Counted from the stretch's first letter, positions 46,270 to 57,813 are shown. The stretch is DNA of 64,000 bases from Lithobates sylvaticus (GCA_028564925.1 CM053033.1:114982252-115046251), one strand, 5' to 3'. Translations and numbers: made by a program. The notes: generated by a model not told the origin, from the sequence alone.

Positions 46270-46500
46270 GCTGACTTGTGTCTGAGTGCAGAGATTAGCT
46301 TCTGAGCTGTTAGATGCACACACTAGTGACAATATCCTCGCTCTTGAGCAGATGGCTCTGGGAAGCAGCTAACATTGGCTGTTCTGAGCAGCCCAGCCCT
46401 TCAAGCTCAGCCCTTGTGCTGTCTCATTAGAGCTTTGCCTTGGCATTAACATACCTCCCCCTGCTGGCAGAAAGAGAATACAATTTCTCGGGCACAAATT
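46270..46500 (-). promoter_or_regulatory. likely 5' UTR and proximal promoter of the AIF1-family gene
   Basis: About 230 bp of non-repetitive DNA directly upstream of the ATG on the minus strand. A CCAAT motif (CAGCCAATGTT, 46381-46371) lies about 105 bp before the ATG and an A-rich TATA-like CATAAAAAT lies near 46500. Repeats begin at about 46505, so the compact promoter may end there. The transcription start cannot be fixed from sequence alone. Confidence 0.45.
46451..46470 (-). promoter_or_regulatory. CTCF-like motif upstream of the AIF1-family gene
   Basis: The minus strand reads CTGCCAGCAGGGGGAGGTAT. It fits the CTCF core CCASYAGRKGGCRSY with one clear mismatch (A where C is expected after the G run). 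It lies about 185-200 bp upstream of the ATG in unique DNA. Binding is not shown. Confidence 0.35.
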
Positions 46501-46504
46501 TTTA

Positions 46505-46705
46505 TGCACTGGGCCTGATTTACTAAGGACTTGCTCACACCTAGCGAGTTGAGCTGCGTTGATCAAGCGCAGACACACAGCAAGTCGACTTGCTGCATTT
46601 TTTTTGCAAAAATGTGTGCAAAGAATTACCAATAATAATAATACTTTTTTTATTTTATATAGCGCCTTTAAAGGTAGCTTCTCAAAGTGCTTTACAAAGA
46701 CACAG
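46505..46705. repeat. dispersed repeat fragments
   Basis: GGGCCTGATTTACTAAGGAC and AATAATAATAATAC...ATATAGCGCC...AAGTGCTTTACAA, both sequence types that recur in many vertebrate genomes. Class not resolved. Confidence 0.4.
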
Positions 46706-47779
46706 ACATACACTATATTACCCAAAGTATTGGGACGTCTGCCTTTACACGCACATGAATTTTAATGGCATCCCAGTCTTAGTCCGTAGGGTTTAATATT
46801 GAGTTGGCCCACCCTTTGCAGCTATAACAGCTTCAACTCTTCTGGGAAGGTTTAGGAGTGTGTCTATGGGAATGTTTGACCATTTTTCCAGAAGCACATT
46901 TGTGAGGTCAGGTACTGATGTGGACGAGAAGGCCTGGCCCACAGTCTCCACTCTAATTCATCCTAAAAGGTGTTCTATCGGGTTGGGGTCAGTACTCTAT
47001 ACAAATCATTCATTCATTCAAAGTAGGGAGCATGAAATTGTCCAAAATGTCTTGGTATGATGACGTCTTAAGAGTTCCCTTCAGTGGAACTAAGGGGCCA
47101 AGCCCAACCCCTGAAAAACAACCCCACACCATAATCCCCCCTCCACCAAATGATTTGGACCAGTGCACAAAGCAAGGTCCAAAGACAAGAATGAGCGAGT
47201 TTGGGGTGGAGGAACTTGACTGGCCGGCACAGAATTCTGACCTCAACCCAATAGAATACCTTTGGAATAAATTAGAGCGGAGACTGCGAGCCAGGCCTTC
47301 TTGTCCACATCGGTGCCTGACCTCACAAATGTGCTTCTGGAAAAATAGTCAAACATTTCCCTATAGAGGCTTATCTGATCATTCTCCACTCCAGATAGCG
47401 TTGCGACTGGCGGAGTGCAGGTCTCCAGGTTCGTGGAGGCTTTCACCAGGGTGGGTTTGTGAACCGTTGGTTGATAGTGTCATTCAACCATCCTTACAAT
47501 CGTATTGGCAAATTAATGAGGGTTCATCCACCCCACAAGTGACATTGGATGCTTTTAAACTGACTTTTAGGGGGGAGTATATATCGGCTATTAAAGCCAC
47601 TAGGACCCAGCATAGCCATAATACATTGGTTTTGCAGGAGCAGGTCTGTGTCCAGAATCATGATGACTCCCCTTCACCTGACTCATTGACAGATCTACGA
47701 CAGGCGAGAAGGGTCCTTTATTTACATTACAAACACATGACTAAGATAGCTAGGACCCGGGTCGGGTTGGTCGATCGGT

Positions 47780-48275
47780 TGGCCGGTGCACTTACCCCAT
47801 CCATGGCAGGCAATCACGGGCGGCTTCCCTGGCTCTCCTCTGTGGGCATCACCTTATTTCATAGCGGGCATCACGAGCAGTTTATCCTTCCCCTGCTCAG
47901 CAGCTTCCGTCTCCTCCCTCCTCCTCGGCAGCCATCAGAATGCTTCTCTTTTTGGCCAAATTGGGAAATGGGTCTCAGACTGATTGGCAGAGTTGTGAGT
48001 GAGCGATTCAGTGTGAGAATAGGGAATAGGGAATATTCATTCGCTATTCTCACACACCTGGGTGGGCTGTGGTCGCATTATCTGTGCCCCGAGCCCATCC
48101 TATTTTGAAGCCTATTAGAGCCTCTGGCTCTAATCGATGTTCAAAAAAACACTCACTTCACATTGGAATCCATGCGCCCGGCATCCTGAAAGGGGCCAGA
48201 GGCATGGATGGGGTGTGGCGGCGATGGATAGGGGAGGCGGCGCCCGCGCACCCTTAATGGACAGGCCGCCCCTGG
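47780..48275. mobile_element. family E GC-rich element inside the LINE
   Basis: Interrupts LINE coding sequence between the linker and RT. Left GGCCGGTGCACTTACCCC, right AATGGACAGGCCGCCCCTGG. Holds GCGATTCAG...CATTCGCTATTCTCACAC and GGGGTGTGGCGGCG. Similar to 7762-8110. Confidence 0.55.
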
Positions 48276-48486
48276 TCAGGACTGTGCGCTATCTCCATGC
48301 TTATTTGCCTTGCTGATAGAACCTCTGGTGCCTTGTGTGTGTCTTCTGGGGTGAAGGGGATCCAGGTGGGTGTGCTGGAGGATTAAACAGCATTATATGC
48401 TGATGATATTGTACTTTTCCTGGCAGACCATGAGGCATCCGCAGCATTATCCATATTAGACCCATTTTCAAAATTTTCGGGTCTCA

Positions 48487-48756
48487 GGCTGGGTTCACAT
48501 ATGAGCACGGAGCGGCTCACAGCAGGAGTCCGGTGCGTCCTTGTCACCATTTTAGGTCCGATTTCAGCCCAAATTTTTGGCTGAATTCGGACCTGAAACG
48601 GACCAAAAGATGCACAGCGCTCCTGTGCAAATCGCACCAGAGCCACTGCAGAGATATGTGAACCGGCTCCATAGAGAGCCGGTCATAATCTCCTGCTGTG
48701 CAAATTAGATGCGGAGAGACACCCTGCATCCAATTCGCACTAGTGTGAACCCAGCC
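48487..48756. mobile_element. Harbinger-like MITE inside the LINE
   Basis: GGCTGGGTTCACATATG ... TAGTGTGAACCCAGCC, flanked by TCA (48484-48486) and TTA (48757-48759), an imperfect 3-bp duplication. LINE coding resumes after it. Confidence 0.75.
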
Positions 48757-49135
48757 TTAAAGTTCATTGGGGCAAGTCGTAAATTTTGCTGTTAAAGGTT
48801 CCTTCCCCGACCCTGAGTGCCCTGATGGGCCGCCCACTTCAGTGGGTTGATAAGGTGAAATATTTGGGCTTAACCATATCACAGTCTTTCTCTGACTTTA
48901 TCCCCATAAACATTACTCCAATACTGCGTAGCCAAGTCCCAGGCCTCTCCAGGCCTAATGGTGACCTCCAGAGTTAGGGACAGCTGACATCCTTCTGTGT
49001 AGAGTGGGTTACGAGGCATGGTGGGTGCAATGTAAGGTAGATTCATGGGGGGCCAGAATGCAAAGAGATTTATTTTCTCTTGAACAGAATTGGGGGAGAG
49101 AGGGTTAGGGCCAGGGCATCCTTTAGTAGTTGCAA

Positions 49136-50164
49136 TGTTAATTAGCAGACTCCGAGACTTCTACAGATAGACATCCATGCAGGGAAAGGCACCCAGTCGG
49201 ACACCACATCTGCATGTGTAGACACGCTGTCTCCTATGGCAACAGTCTTGAACAGTTTCTAACAAATGTTGCAATGAACTTCACTTCCTCCACAATCTCC
49301 TAGTTCGATTTTCACTCAACTGAGCTCCAAGTCTATCAACCAGACCCGCTTCCAATCTTCTCACTGAGTATCTTCCTCAAGCGTCACCCCTGCATCCCTG
49401 CTGGGTCCCTAGCTTGGCACTCACAGATACTCCCCAAGCATCACCTCACTGGCCCGCTCGGTCCCTGGCTTGGCACACAAGACTGCTCTGCAAGCGTCAC
49501 CTCCGCTGGTTGGGTCCCTGGCTTGACACTTACTAAAGTTTTCCAATTCTTCACCATCCCTGGTTGGTGAGAATACTGCTCTGGTACTTGCTTCTGCTAC
49601 TCAAGGTGGTCCCTGGTGAAAAGGTTGATGGTCCCTTAGTGGCGACAACTTCCCCTCTACCTCCAACCATGATAGGTGCTCCGGCCGGCAGAACCGGCAC
49701 TTCTGGTTGGACTGCAAGCCGCAGGCACAACCCTGTGCTGCTCTCCTGCTTCTGGATAGCCCCTCAGACAGGCTAGCAGCCAGATGTCCCAAGGATAGGC
49801 CTCACACTCTGGCATAGCAGCCTGGGGCAGTAAAACACATGTCCACCCAGACAGCCGTCCAGGTGGCACAGAACCCCGATTACAGTACCTGACCTCACCG
49901 AAATAAATAGGCTCTCCCGGTAGGCCAAGGGACCCAAGAAGATCCCTGCCCATTGGCTGAGATAGCCCATCTATTCCCAATCTGTCCTTACAATGCCGTA
50001 GTCTTTTCTAGTGCCACCAGATACCCGGCCATCTAGTGACAGAAGAGAGAAGTGCAGCAATTCCAGAATTAGGGTGGAATAAATTGATCTATCAATTGGC
50101 CAAGGCAACTATCACTTGGCAGGTAAATTTACTAGCAACCCTGCCTAAACATCAGGGTGCTACA
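49136..50164 (-). mobile_element. probable solo LTR fossil inside the LINE
   Basis: On the minus strand it runs TGTAGCACCCTGATG ... GCTAATTAACA. TGCAA lies just left (49131-49135) and again 2 bp past the right end, close to a 5-bp duplication. Its start resembles the LTR at 14648. LINE thumb-region coding is present on both sides. No coding parts. Confidence 0.6.
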
Positions 50165-51489
50165 ACTGCAAACCTTTAAACACTGCCTGCAAGCCTGGCG
50201 TAACTTGTCCCTTTCCCTGTTTGGTAAAATTATTTTGATGAATTTCTCCCCCTATTTTTATACATTTTCAGAAACTCACTGGTTTGGATCCCTAAAATTA
50301 TTTTCCAGGCAATTGACAGGGTAATTTCGGATTTTCTTTGGGGCAGGTGGGCACCCCGTCTTAGATTACAAGTACTACAGCAGCCCTGGAAGGAAGGGGG
50401 GTTGTCGGTAAGCAATTTTACTAAGTACTTCTTAGCAGGACAATAAGTCTTTGCACACAGGTGGTTGACACAGCCTGATGATGATGCAGCAGTATCACTG
50501 CATCCTACGAGCCATTGTCCCATTTAGTGTTCCACGGAATGGGGGCCCCTTATCCTCTTACAGGGTCAATGCGATCTGTCATTAAGGCATGGGAATTGAC
50601 CAGGAAAGACAGTGTGGTGTCTCCCTATACACCATTGTGGCATACTCCCCACTTGCCTCAGTTTTTCTACTAACCTGACCCCATTATTTGGACTAGATAT
50701 GGGATCAAGACAGTGAACTCAGTAGTCGGTAATAGGGTGCTGTTGACATTTGAGGTGCTTAAACACAGGTACCAGCTCCCTAACTCACACTTATTTGGCT
50801 ACCTCCAGTTTAGGCGTGCTCTTTCTGCAGTTTGGGTTCTCTAACATAGATGTGCGGGTTGGTGATCTGAAATCCTTGCTTAGAGGCCAAGGCATTCCTA
50901 AAGTCCTGTCTGTTGTTTTGTAACAACTATTTATAGATACTACTAAAGGTTCTGACCTCCTGTCATGCTACCTGGTTGTCAGACTTCCCACAGCTTGATA
51001 GTGATGACTGGGACGATGTGTGGAACCTTACCTTTTTATAGACTGGTGTCAGCATGAGATCACCTGATACAATTCAAATTTCTCCATAGAATATATTACA
51101 CTCCAGCTAAACCTGCGCATCCCTCGAACAGTTGGAGGTGTGCTGCCCCTGGGATGGAAGTTTCTGCACATTTTCTGGCATTGCACACTGATCCAGCAGT
51201 TTTGGGCGGAGGTTATGTACTGTGTCAAGTCAGGTATGATGATCCGTACACTGCTTACCCTGCTCCTGTAATGTGTACGTAAAATAATCATTCTGTCATG
51301 GAAGAAACAAGAGGCCCCTACCATTGTGGCTTGGAGGGCGTTAATAAATACTACCTTACCGCTGTAGAAAGCTATGTTTCTTAGTAGAGGGGTACCAACT
51401 AAATTTGAAAAGGTGTGGGGCGGTTTGATGAATGATAGTTTTACCGCTTCGGATTAACTGCTTATTGGTTAAAAGTTTGTGCTGTGGGC

Positions 51490-53325
51490 TAGAGATGAGC
51501 CGAACATCCCCTGGTTTGGTTCGCAGCAGAACATGCGAACAGTCAAGAAATTCGTTTGAACACTGTTAAAGTCTGAGGGACATGAACATGAATAATCAAA
51601 AGTGCTCATTTTAAAGGCTTATATGCAAGTTATTGTCATAAAAAGTGTTTGGGGACCTGGGTCGTGCCCCAGGTGACATGTATCAATGCAAAATTTTAAT
51701 AGTGATTAAAGTGCAGTGATTTTAATAATGCTTAAAGTGAAACAATAAAAGTGTAATATTGTTTAAAAAATTTCGTACCTGGGGGGTGTCTAGTATGCCT
51801 GTAAAGTGGCGCATGTTTCCCGTGTTTAGAACAGTCCCTGCACAAAATGACATTTCTAAAGGAAAAAAAGTCATTTAAAACTACTCACGGCTATAATGAA
51901 TTGTCGGTCCCGGCAATACAGATAAAAGAAGTCATTGAAAAAAAAAAAGGCATAACCGCGCCAAAATAAAAAAAAAAATGGCATGGGGGTCCCCCCAAAA
52001 ATCCATACCAGACCCTTATCCTAGCACGCAAACTGGCAGGCCGCAGGAAAAGAGGGGGGGTGAGAGAGCACCCACCCTCCTGAACCGTACCAGGCCACAT
52101 GCCCTCAACATGGGAAGGGTGCTTAGGTGTAGCCCCCCAAAGCACCTTGTCCCCATGTTGATGGGGACAAGGGCCTCATCCCCACAACCCTTGCCCAGTG
52201 GTTGTGGGGGGTCTGCGGGTGGGGGGCTTATCGGAATCTGGAAACCCCCTTTAACAAGGGGACCCCCAGATCCCAGCCTGCCCCCCTGTGTGAAATGGTA
52301 ACGGGGTACAAATGTACCCCTACCATTTCACAAAAAAAAGTGTCAAAAGGGTAAGACATGGCTTGGGACAAGTCCTTAATTAAAAAATAAAAAAATAAAA
52401 AAGTCGTCTTCTTCTCTTGCTCTGCCGGCAGACCAAAAAAAAAAAAAAGCTGCACCGACCCGCCTTCATGGGAGGCACCCACCTTATGACGCATCTTCGC
52501 TTTGACAATTCTTTTATAACTGAGGGCGGGGCCACACCACGATGTTCCCGGGTGACCCCGCCCCCTCTGACGCACAGGGACATCCCTATGGCTTTCCCGG
52601 GGCGTCAGAGGGGGGCGGGGCCACCCAGTTACGTAAACGGGTGGCCTTGCCCCCCTCTGATACCCCAGGAAAGCCATAGGGATGTCCCCGTGTCCCAAGC
52701 CGTGTCTTGTCATTTTTACCATTTTGACACTTTTTTTGTGAAATGGTAGGGGTACATTTGTACCCTGTTACCATTTCACACAGGGGGGAGGCCGGGATCT
52801 GGGGGTCCCCTTGTTAAAGGGGGCTTCCAGATTCTGATAAGCCCCCCGCCCACAGACCCCCACAACCACCAGGCAAGGGTTGTGGGGATGAGGCCCTTGT
52901 CCCCATCAACATGGGGACAAGGTGCTTTGGGGGGCTGTCCGGACTGTTCTAAACACGGGAAACATGCACCACTTTACAGGCATACTATAGACACCCCCAG
53001 GTATGAAATTTAAAGGAATACTTCACTTTTATTGTTTCACTTTAAGCATTATTAAAATCACTGCTCCTGAAAAAACTGCCTTTTTTTTGCATTGATACAT
53101 GTCCCCTGGGGCCGGACCCAGGTCCCCAAACACTTTTTATGACAATACCATGCATATAAGCCTTTAAAATTAGCACTTTTGATTTCTCCCATAGACTTTT
53201 AAAGGGTATTCCGCGGCTTCCGAATTTGCCACGAACACCCCAAATTGTTCGCTATTCCGCAAACAGGCGAACACCTGATGTTCGAGGCGAACTTATGTTT
53301 GCCTCGAACATCGGGCTCATCCCTA
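51490..53325. mobile_element. 1.84-kb hairpin-forming hAT element, perfect 8-bp duplication
   Basis: Ends TAGAGATGAGCCGAACATC and GATGTTCGAGG...GGGCTCATCCCTA. CTGTGGGC flanks it at 51482-51489 and 53326-53333. Almost the whole element is one inverted repeat: the stretch 52120-52375 (CACCTTGTCCCCATG to GTGTCAAAAGGG) returns in reverse at 52700-52925, and 51590-51840 at 52930-53190. The core 52545-52690 holds smaller palindromes (CCGGGGCGTCAGAGGGGG / CCCCCTCTGACGC). The left arm has about 280 bp with no partner. No transposase. Confidence 0.9.
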
Positions 53326-53749
53326 CTGTGGGCAAAATGCTAACAAAATGCAGGCTTTGGTGAGCACCTGGCCCAATAGCTGTTGATATCCCAGGGGGGA
53401 TGTGATTTGACTCTGTAAATGTGTGCTTTATTTTCCTTATTTCCCTCTTTACAAGAAACTGATCACTGGTATGGTCTGGACCTGCATTGTTCACTGGTGC
53501 TGGTGTATTGTAGTGCTGACTGTTGACACTTTTAATGTTTGTAACTTTATTATGAAAATTTCAATAAAAAGAATAAAAAAAAAAACAAAGACAGTACTAA
53601 ACATTGTGGACAATTTTCCCAGAGGAGTTGAAGCTGTTATAGCTGCAAAGGGTTGGCCAACTCAATATTGAACCCTACGGACTGGGATGCCATTAAAGTT
53701 CATGTGTGTGTAAAGGCAGTATGTCCCAATACTTTTGGTAATTTAGTGT

Positions 53750-54631
53750 ATATAAACAACAACAAAAAAAGAAGAAAACAAAGCAAGCACTGCAATGTGT
53801 TTTAACAATGCATTTCTGCATATGGCAGCGTGTACACACCGTACACCAGGATATATGCATTATACGAGCATAATGTGCGCTTTGTGGTGTGCATGAGTCC
53901 TAAGGCTCACGTGGATACACTGGCACATTGAACATGGGTGAACAGATACATCATATCCTCATTATATTTATTACGCAACTGCAATGTGAGAATATACAGT
54001 ATGTGTGCACAGGAAACCGTATGTGTACAGTAGATTTACTAAGAAGGGTCTTTTTCAGTATGGTGTTCATTTCAGTGTCTGTATGTACACCAGCTAAGAG
54101 GTGTCAAGCCTAAAATAAAAGTGATTTACGCTAATGGTTAATCTAACTGCTGTTAACATTTTATATGTGCATACCATTTAGTAATAAAACCAAACTAAGT
54201 GCGCACTGCTACCATTAAAAGGTAAACACAGAATCCCCCTCCCTAAAGCCCCCAAGTGGGTTGGGTGATTTTAGGCTTCATTGACACAGAAAATGAGCTG
54301 TGGTGGATGTTGGAGTGGGACAGTGTTGGGGATAAGTTAAACATGGCAGCAAAAACTGCATTTTAATTTTTAAAAGGTGAATGATACCATATTTAAGAAA
54401 AGAAAAAATAGGGTTTTGACACTATTACATTTTGTTAATGCACAATAAAATGTGCGTTTTACTGTACGCTACTGCAATGCACGGATATATGTGTGTTGCA
54501 GAATGCTGTATTGCTGAAAAAGGTGTAGGTGATTTTTTTGCACTAAGATACCACAGTGTGAATCTTGCATGTTAAAGATTCAAAAAAATAAATTAGTAAA
54601 AACCTGTCTTTGTGAGCAATCGAACATCTAG
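53750..54631. other. intergenic DNA, no gene seen
   Basis: A/T-rich with no recognised transposon ends, exon or RNA gene. Confidence 0.4.
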
Positions 54632-55145
54632 AGCAGTGGTCTCCAAACTGTGGCCCTTTGCTTGCTTTAATCCGGCCCTCGGAGCACTATTTCCCCCACC
54701 ATCAGCAACAGTCAGACAGTTACTGCCACTGACAATGGGGCACTATTTCTCCCACGAACATCAATGATGGGGCATTATTCCTCCCACTGATACCAATGAT
54801 TGGGCATCATTCCTCTCACTGATGCCAATCAACCCTGCACGCCTTACATAGTTCACCCCTCAACACTGCACTCTGTATGTAGCGCACCCCTCAACCCTGC
54901 ACACTGTACATAGCTCACTCCTCAACCCTGCACACTGTACATAGCTCACTCCTCAACCCTGCACTCTGTACATAGCTCACTCCTCAACCCTGCACTCTGT
55001 ACATAAGTCACCCCTCGACCATGCACTCTGTACATAGTTCACCCCTCAACCCTGCAGTCTGCACATAGCTCAACCTTCAACCATGCATTTTGTACCCCCC
55101 CTTTCAACCGTGCACTCTGTATGTAGCTTAACCACTTGCTACATA
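54632..55145. mobile_element. hAT-type element (CAGTGGTCTCCAAACTG) with minisatellites, right end lost
   Basis: Left end follows ATCTAGAG, which fits the hAT site NTCTAGAN. Units with CACTATTTCTCCCACTGA are the reverse of those at 34.4-34.7 kb. From about 54830 to 55130 a second array, about 33 bp per unit, reads TCAACCCTGCACTCTGTACA with TAGCTCACTCC. Confidence 0.65.
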
Positions 55146-55394
55146 CGTAATCTCTAGCAGCCAATCAGTGAGTGGAAATGATGTGTAGTAACCTTTAGCA
55201 ACCAGTCAGTGAGTGGTAATGATATGCTGCAACCTCTGGCAACCAATCGTAATTGCTGCCTGATCTGCTGCAGTAAACAGATTGTGAGTCTAGCTGCTAT
55301 TTAATGTATGTCTCAGATTTGGGGGGGCCCAAGTAAATGTTTGCCCAGGGTCTAATCAATAATAAAGACGGCTCTGCTGGTAACCAACTAGAAG
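55146..55394. other. intergenic DNA, no gene seen
   Basis: Contains two diverged units with CAACCTCTGGCAACCAATC and TCAGTGAGTGGTAATGAT; otherwise unassigned. Confidence 0.35.
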
Positions 55395-55655
55395 AAACAC
55401 CTTACCTCTGTGATTGCCAAAAAGGGTTTCTAAAAGCACGTTATGTTTTGCTTGAGGATCAAAATCCTTATTTTACTCACTGAACTGCAACTCCATTTAC
55501 AACATTTGTATCATGTGTTTTTTCTGAATTTTTGGTTGATATTTTGTCTCCATCTTAAAATACCCCTTTGATAACAATTATAGACCCTTCATTTCTTTGT
55601 AAGTGGGCAAACTTACAAAATCTGCAGGGGATCAAATATTCATTTTCCCCACTGT
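55395..55655 (-). mobile_element. Tc1/mariner terminal fragment
   Basis: On the minus strand the end reads TACAGTGGGGAAAATGAATA then TTTGATCCCCTGCAG and TTTGCCCACTTACAAAG, a terminal repeat well known from fish and frog Tc1 elements. Only this end is present. Confidence 0.75.
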
Positions 55656-57479
55656 ATGCAGGGACTGTACATATCCTTCACCTACACTGGGTTAATCTTC
55701 TGGGGTCTGGAAAGGATGTAGGAAGAGGCCCACCACTGGAACTGGTGGAGCCACCCATGTCTTGTATGCTGGTGACAGTGCAGTACCCCCTCCTCCTCAC
55801 TGGCCCCATCCACCAAATCCTCAAAACCAGCAGTACCCCCCCTCCCTGTTCCACAAGCTCAGAGCATATGCAACAACACAGGCTAAACATTGCCAATTCA
55901 TAATTTTTGCTGCAGGGAAAATCCTGCACTGTGTGTCAAGGTTTACAGCCCATTTCGGTACTCCTGCATGCAAAAAAACAATTGTGGCTATTGTCTCTTA
56001 GATATATACTCTAATGTTTATTTCAAGATAAAAGCCTCACCTCTGCCTTTTAATGCAGCGCAAACAAACTGCTTACATACTGTCTAGCTACTGAATAATA
56101 TTTGTGGCTATTGTCTAAAGTTTATTTAAAAGTAGAACATGCTTAGTCTCTCCTTCTTATATTGCAGCCTAACCATGTTGTTTACATACTGTCCAGCCAT
56201 GGAATATTTATGGCTGTATTCTCTGATACTGTATTTAGCGGTACCCCCATGAGGGCTGCTGATTGACTCTATACCCCCGACTCTGCAGATCCTCTCTTAC
56301 CTCACCTTTGGTTCCATGCTGTAATAGAGTGTTATCAATGAAAAACTCACACAATATCACTGAATCACTCAAAGAGTTTACTAGAGTGAATAATAAAAAC
56401 AAATGAACAATATGAATAAACACAAACAATATATGACAGTTGATAACCACAAGCCTAGATATGAAACTGTGAACTTAATAATCACCCTAGGAAGCGTATG
56501 CAGACAGGTGTACAATGCTCCAAAACCTATATTAAACACCTTCCCACTGGGGCCTCAATACACACACACACCAAATTGCAATATAATATTACTTACATTC
56601 AATTATACAATGCAATATTTAACCTGTACTCAAGGCACCCCCCCCCCCCAGGCTGTAATTCAATGTTCAAACTACAAAGTAGAACTGTGATGCTTTGCAA
56701 AAGATGATAAAAGTTCCTTGACTCCAGATATCTTCAGCTAGCCTGTAGTATAAACTGCAGTATTTATAATCCAACAGGGCAAGAGGAAGAAAGATAACGG
56801 TAGAATAAATGGTACGTTGATAACTGTGGGACTGAAGAAATATGGCACTTGCAACTTCCTCCTTATGTGTGAGTGCAATACAGTACTGACTTTACAGCAC
56901 AGGGAATAAAAAGTCCCAGAGTTCAGCTGTATGTAGCCTGTGAATAAGTAGAATCACTTCTATGGAACTACAAGTCTCACCAGCAGTCTGTAAAAAAACT
57001 CACTGAGCAAACAGTGCACTTTACTGAAATGGGCAGGTGCCCTCTCACTACAATAGACCCAGAGGCTGTGAGGCTCCGTCCAGACTCCCCTCCTGATGTC
57101 TCAGTCTGATGAAAAAATGGCGCCGCCGCACTGTACTGCTCTTCCAGGTGGCTGAGATGCAGGAAACTTCCAGATGTCCTGGCACTGCACACCGATCCGC
57201 TTGTTAAGCCGACAGGGCAGTACTCTGAAGTCCCTCAGAGGCTGGCGATCCTGCTCCACGCTGTATAGGCCGCAGTCTTCTGGTCACACACACAGACCTC
57301 CTGCTGGCAGGTATTGAATGGCGTCCAGAGAGACTGAAAAATGGCCGTGCTGTTCCTTTTATTACTGCTCCCAACATGCAGTGCTGTGCGCTTTGCATTG
57401 TCTGTATTGTAGTTCAGGGCTGACCCAGCTAACAGAGTCACTTCCTCTTTCAAACTCCATTTCCCACAATGCTTTGCAG
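55656..57479. other. intergenic DNA, possible degraded LTR
   Basis: 56230-57300 has features that could be a minus-strand LTR (a reverse AATAAA-like AATAATAAAAAC region and a promoter-like GC-rich end), but no TG/CA ends or target duplication. No gene found. A run of C lies at 56639-56649. Confidence 0.3.
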
Positions 57480-57722
57480 CGCTCAGAGGGGACAGGGAGG
57501 GGAGCGGGACTAGCACCGACAGATTACAAACAGGAGAATCTCTTGTTTACTCAGCGGCCTCTTTAATACAAAGTCCAACCTCCTATGATAGACATAACGG
57601 TTGTCCAATGGCAGGCCAGGAGATGGGACTTTCTATTAGAGGCCGCCGGGTAAACCGGAGATTCTCCTGTATGTAATCTGACGGCACTCGCCCCCCCTTC
57701 CCTGTCCCCTCCGAGGCAGGGC
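57480..57722. repeat. palindromic MITE-like element
   Basis: GAGGGGACAGGGAGGGG, CAGATTACAAACAGGAGAAT and GCGGCCTC at the left return in reverse at the right (GAGGCCGCCGGG, ATTCTCCTGTATGTAATCTG, CCCTGTCCCCTCCGAGG). Arms of about 75-80 bp around an about 80-bp loop. Confidence 0.75.
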
Positions 57723-57813
57723 CGATAAATACGGTATACATCTTTTGTGGCCAAAGAGATAAAATAAATAAATATCTATCTATATCTCTTTCCAAATTAC
57801 CAGGGGGGCCGTA

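Larger units (their letters stand above)
1..46381 (-). other. aif1: AIF1-family gene locus, 5' part (exons 1-3; continues off the left edge)
   Basis: Minus-strand host gene placed from three exons (46242-46269, 43699-43760, 8178-8244) whose splice phases agree. Together they encode the first 52 residues of an allograft inflammatory factor 1 family protein. In mammals AIF1 (Iba1) is a small cytoplasmic actin-bundling, calcium-binding EF-hand protein of macrophages and microglia; that role is family knowledge. The EF-hand exons were looked for left of 8178 and not found, so they should lie outside the window. Nearly all of the locus is intron filled with transposons. AIF1L is the main alternative: exon 2 resembles AIF1 more (LKAQQE), while the N-terminal NRTQ and exon 3 (EFL.D.KY.D) lean slightly to AIF1L. 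Confidence 0.8.
47369..53585 (+). mobile_element. L1/Tx1-like LINE, 5'-truncated, inside the Tc1 derivative
   Basis: Starts in the end of the endonuclease domain (LSDHSPLQI near 47370) and runs through the linker (TLDAFKLTFRGEYISAIKA), reverse transcriptase (QDCALSPCLFALLIEPLVP near 48280; LYADDIVLFLADHEASAAL near 48400; VKYLGLTIS near 48865), the thumb region (LSLSLFGKIILMNF near 50210) and a 3' UTR ending TTTCAATAAAAAGAATAAA plus poly(A). Several RT motifs before QDCALSP are missing. Frames are broken, and four other elements lie inside it. It sits within the conserved TTGTGGACAG..TTCC stretch of the Tc1 arm. Confidence 0.85.
46711..53748. mobile_element. inverted-arm Tc1/mariner derivative, copy 2, split by a LINE
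   Basis: Ends CACTATATTACCCAAAG...TATTGGGACG and CCCAATACTTTTGGTAATTTAGTG, each next to TA. The left arm (to about 47155) carries transposase 3' sequence on the minus strand; the right arm (from about 47160) carries it on the plus strand; the joint is CCAAATGATTTGG. It is the reverse of copy 1 at 18414. About 820 bp is Tc1; the rest is the LINE at 47369-53585 and its guests. Confidence 0.85.

Noticed and set aside
46270-46332. Upstream extension of the AIF1-family reading frame
   Set aside because: The frame is open, but no in-frame ATG lies close upstream, and known family members have only 8-10 residues before GGKAFG.
47032-48108. 358-codon plus-strand open frame
   Set aside because: It crosses from a Tc1 arm into LINE sequence and then a family E element, so it is a chance fusion of repeats, not a gene.
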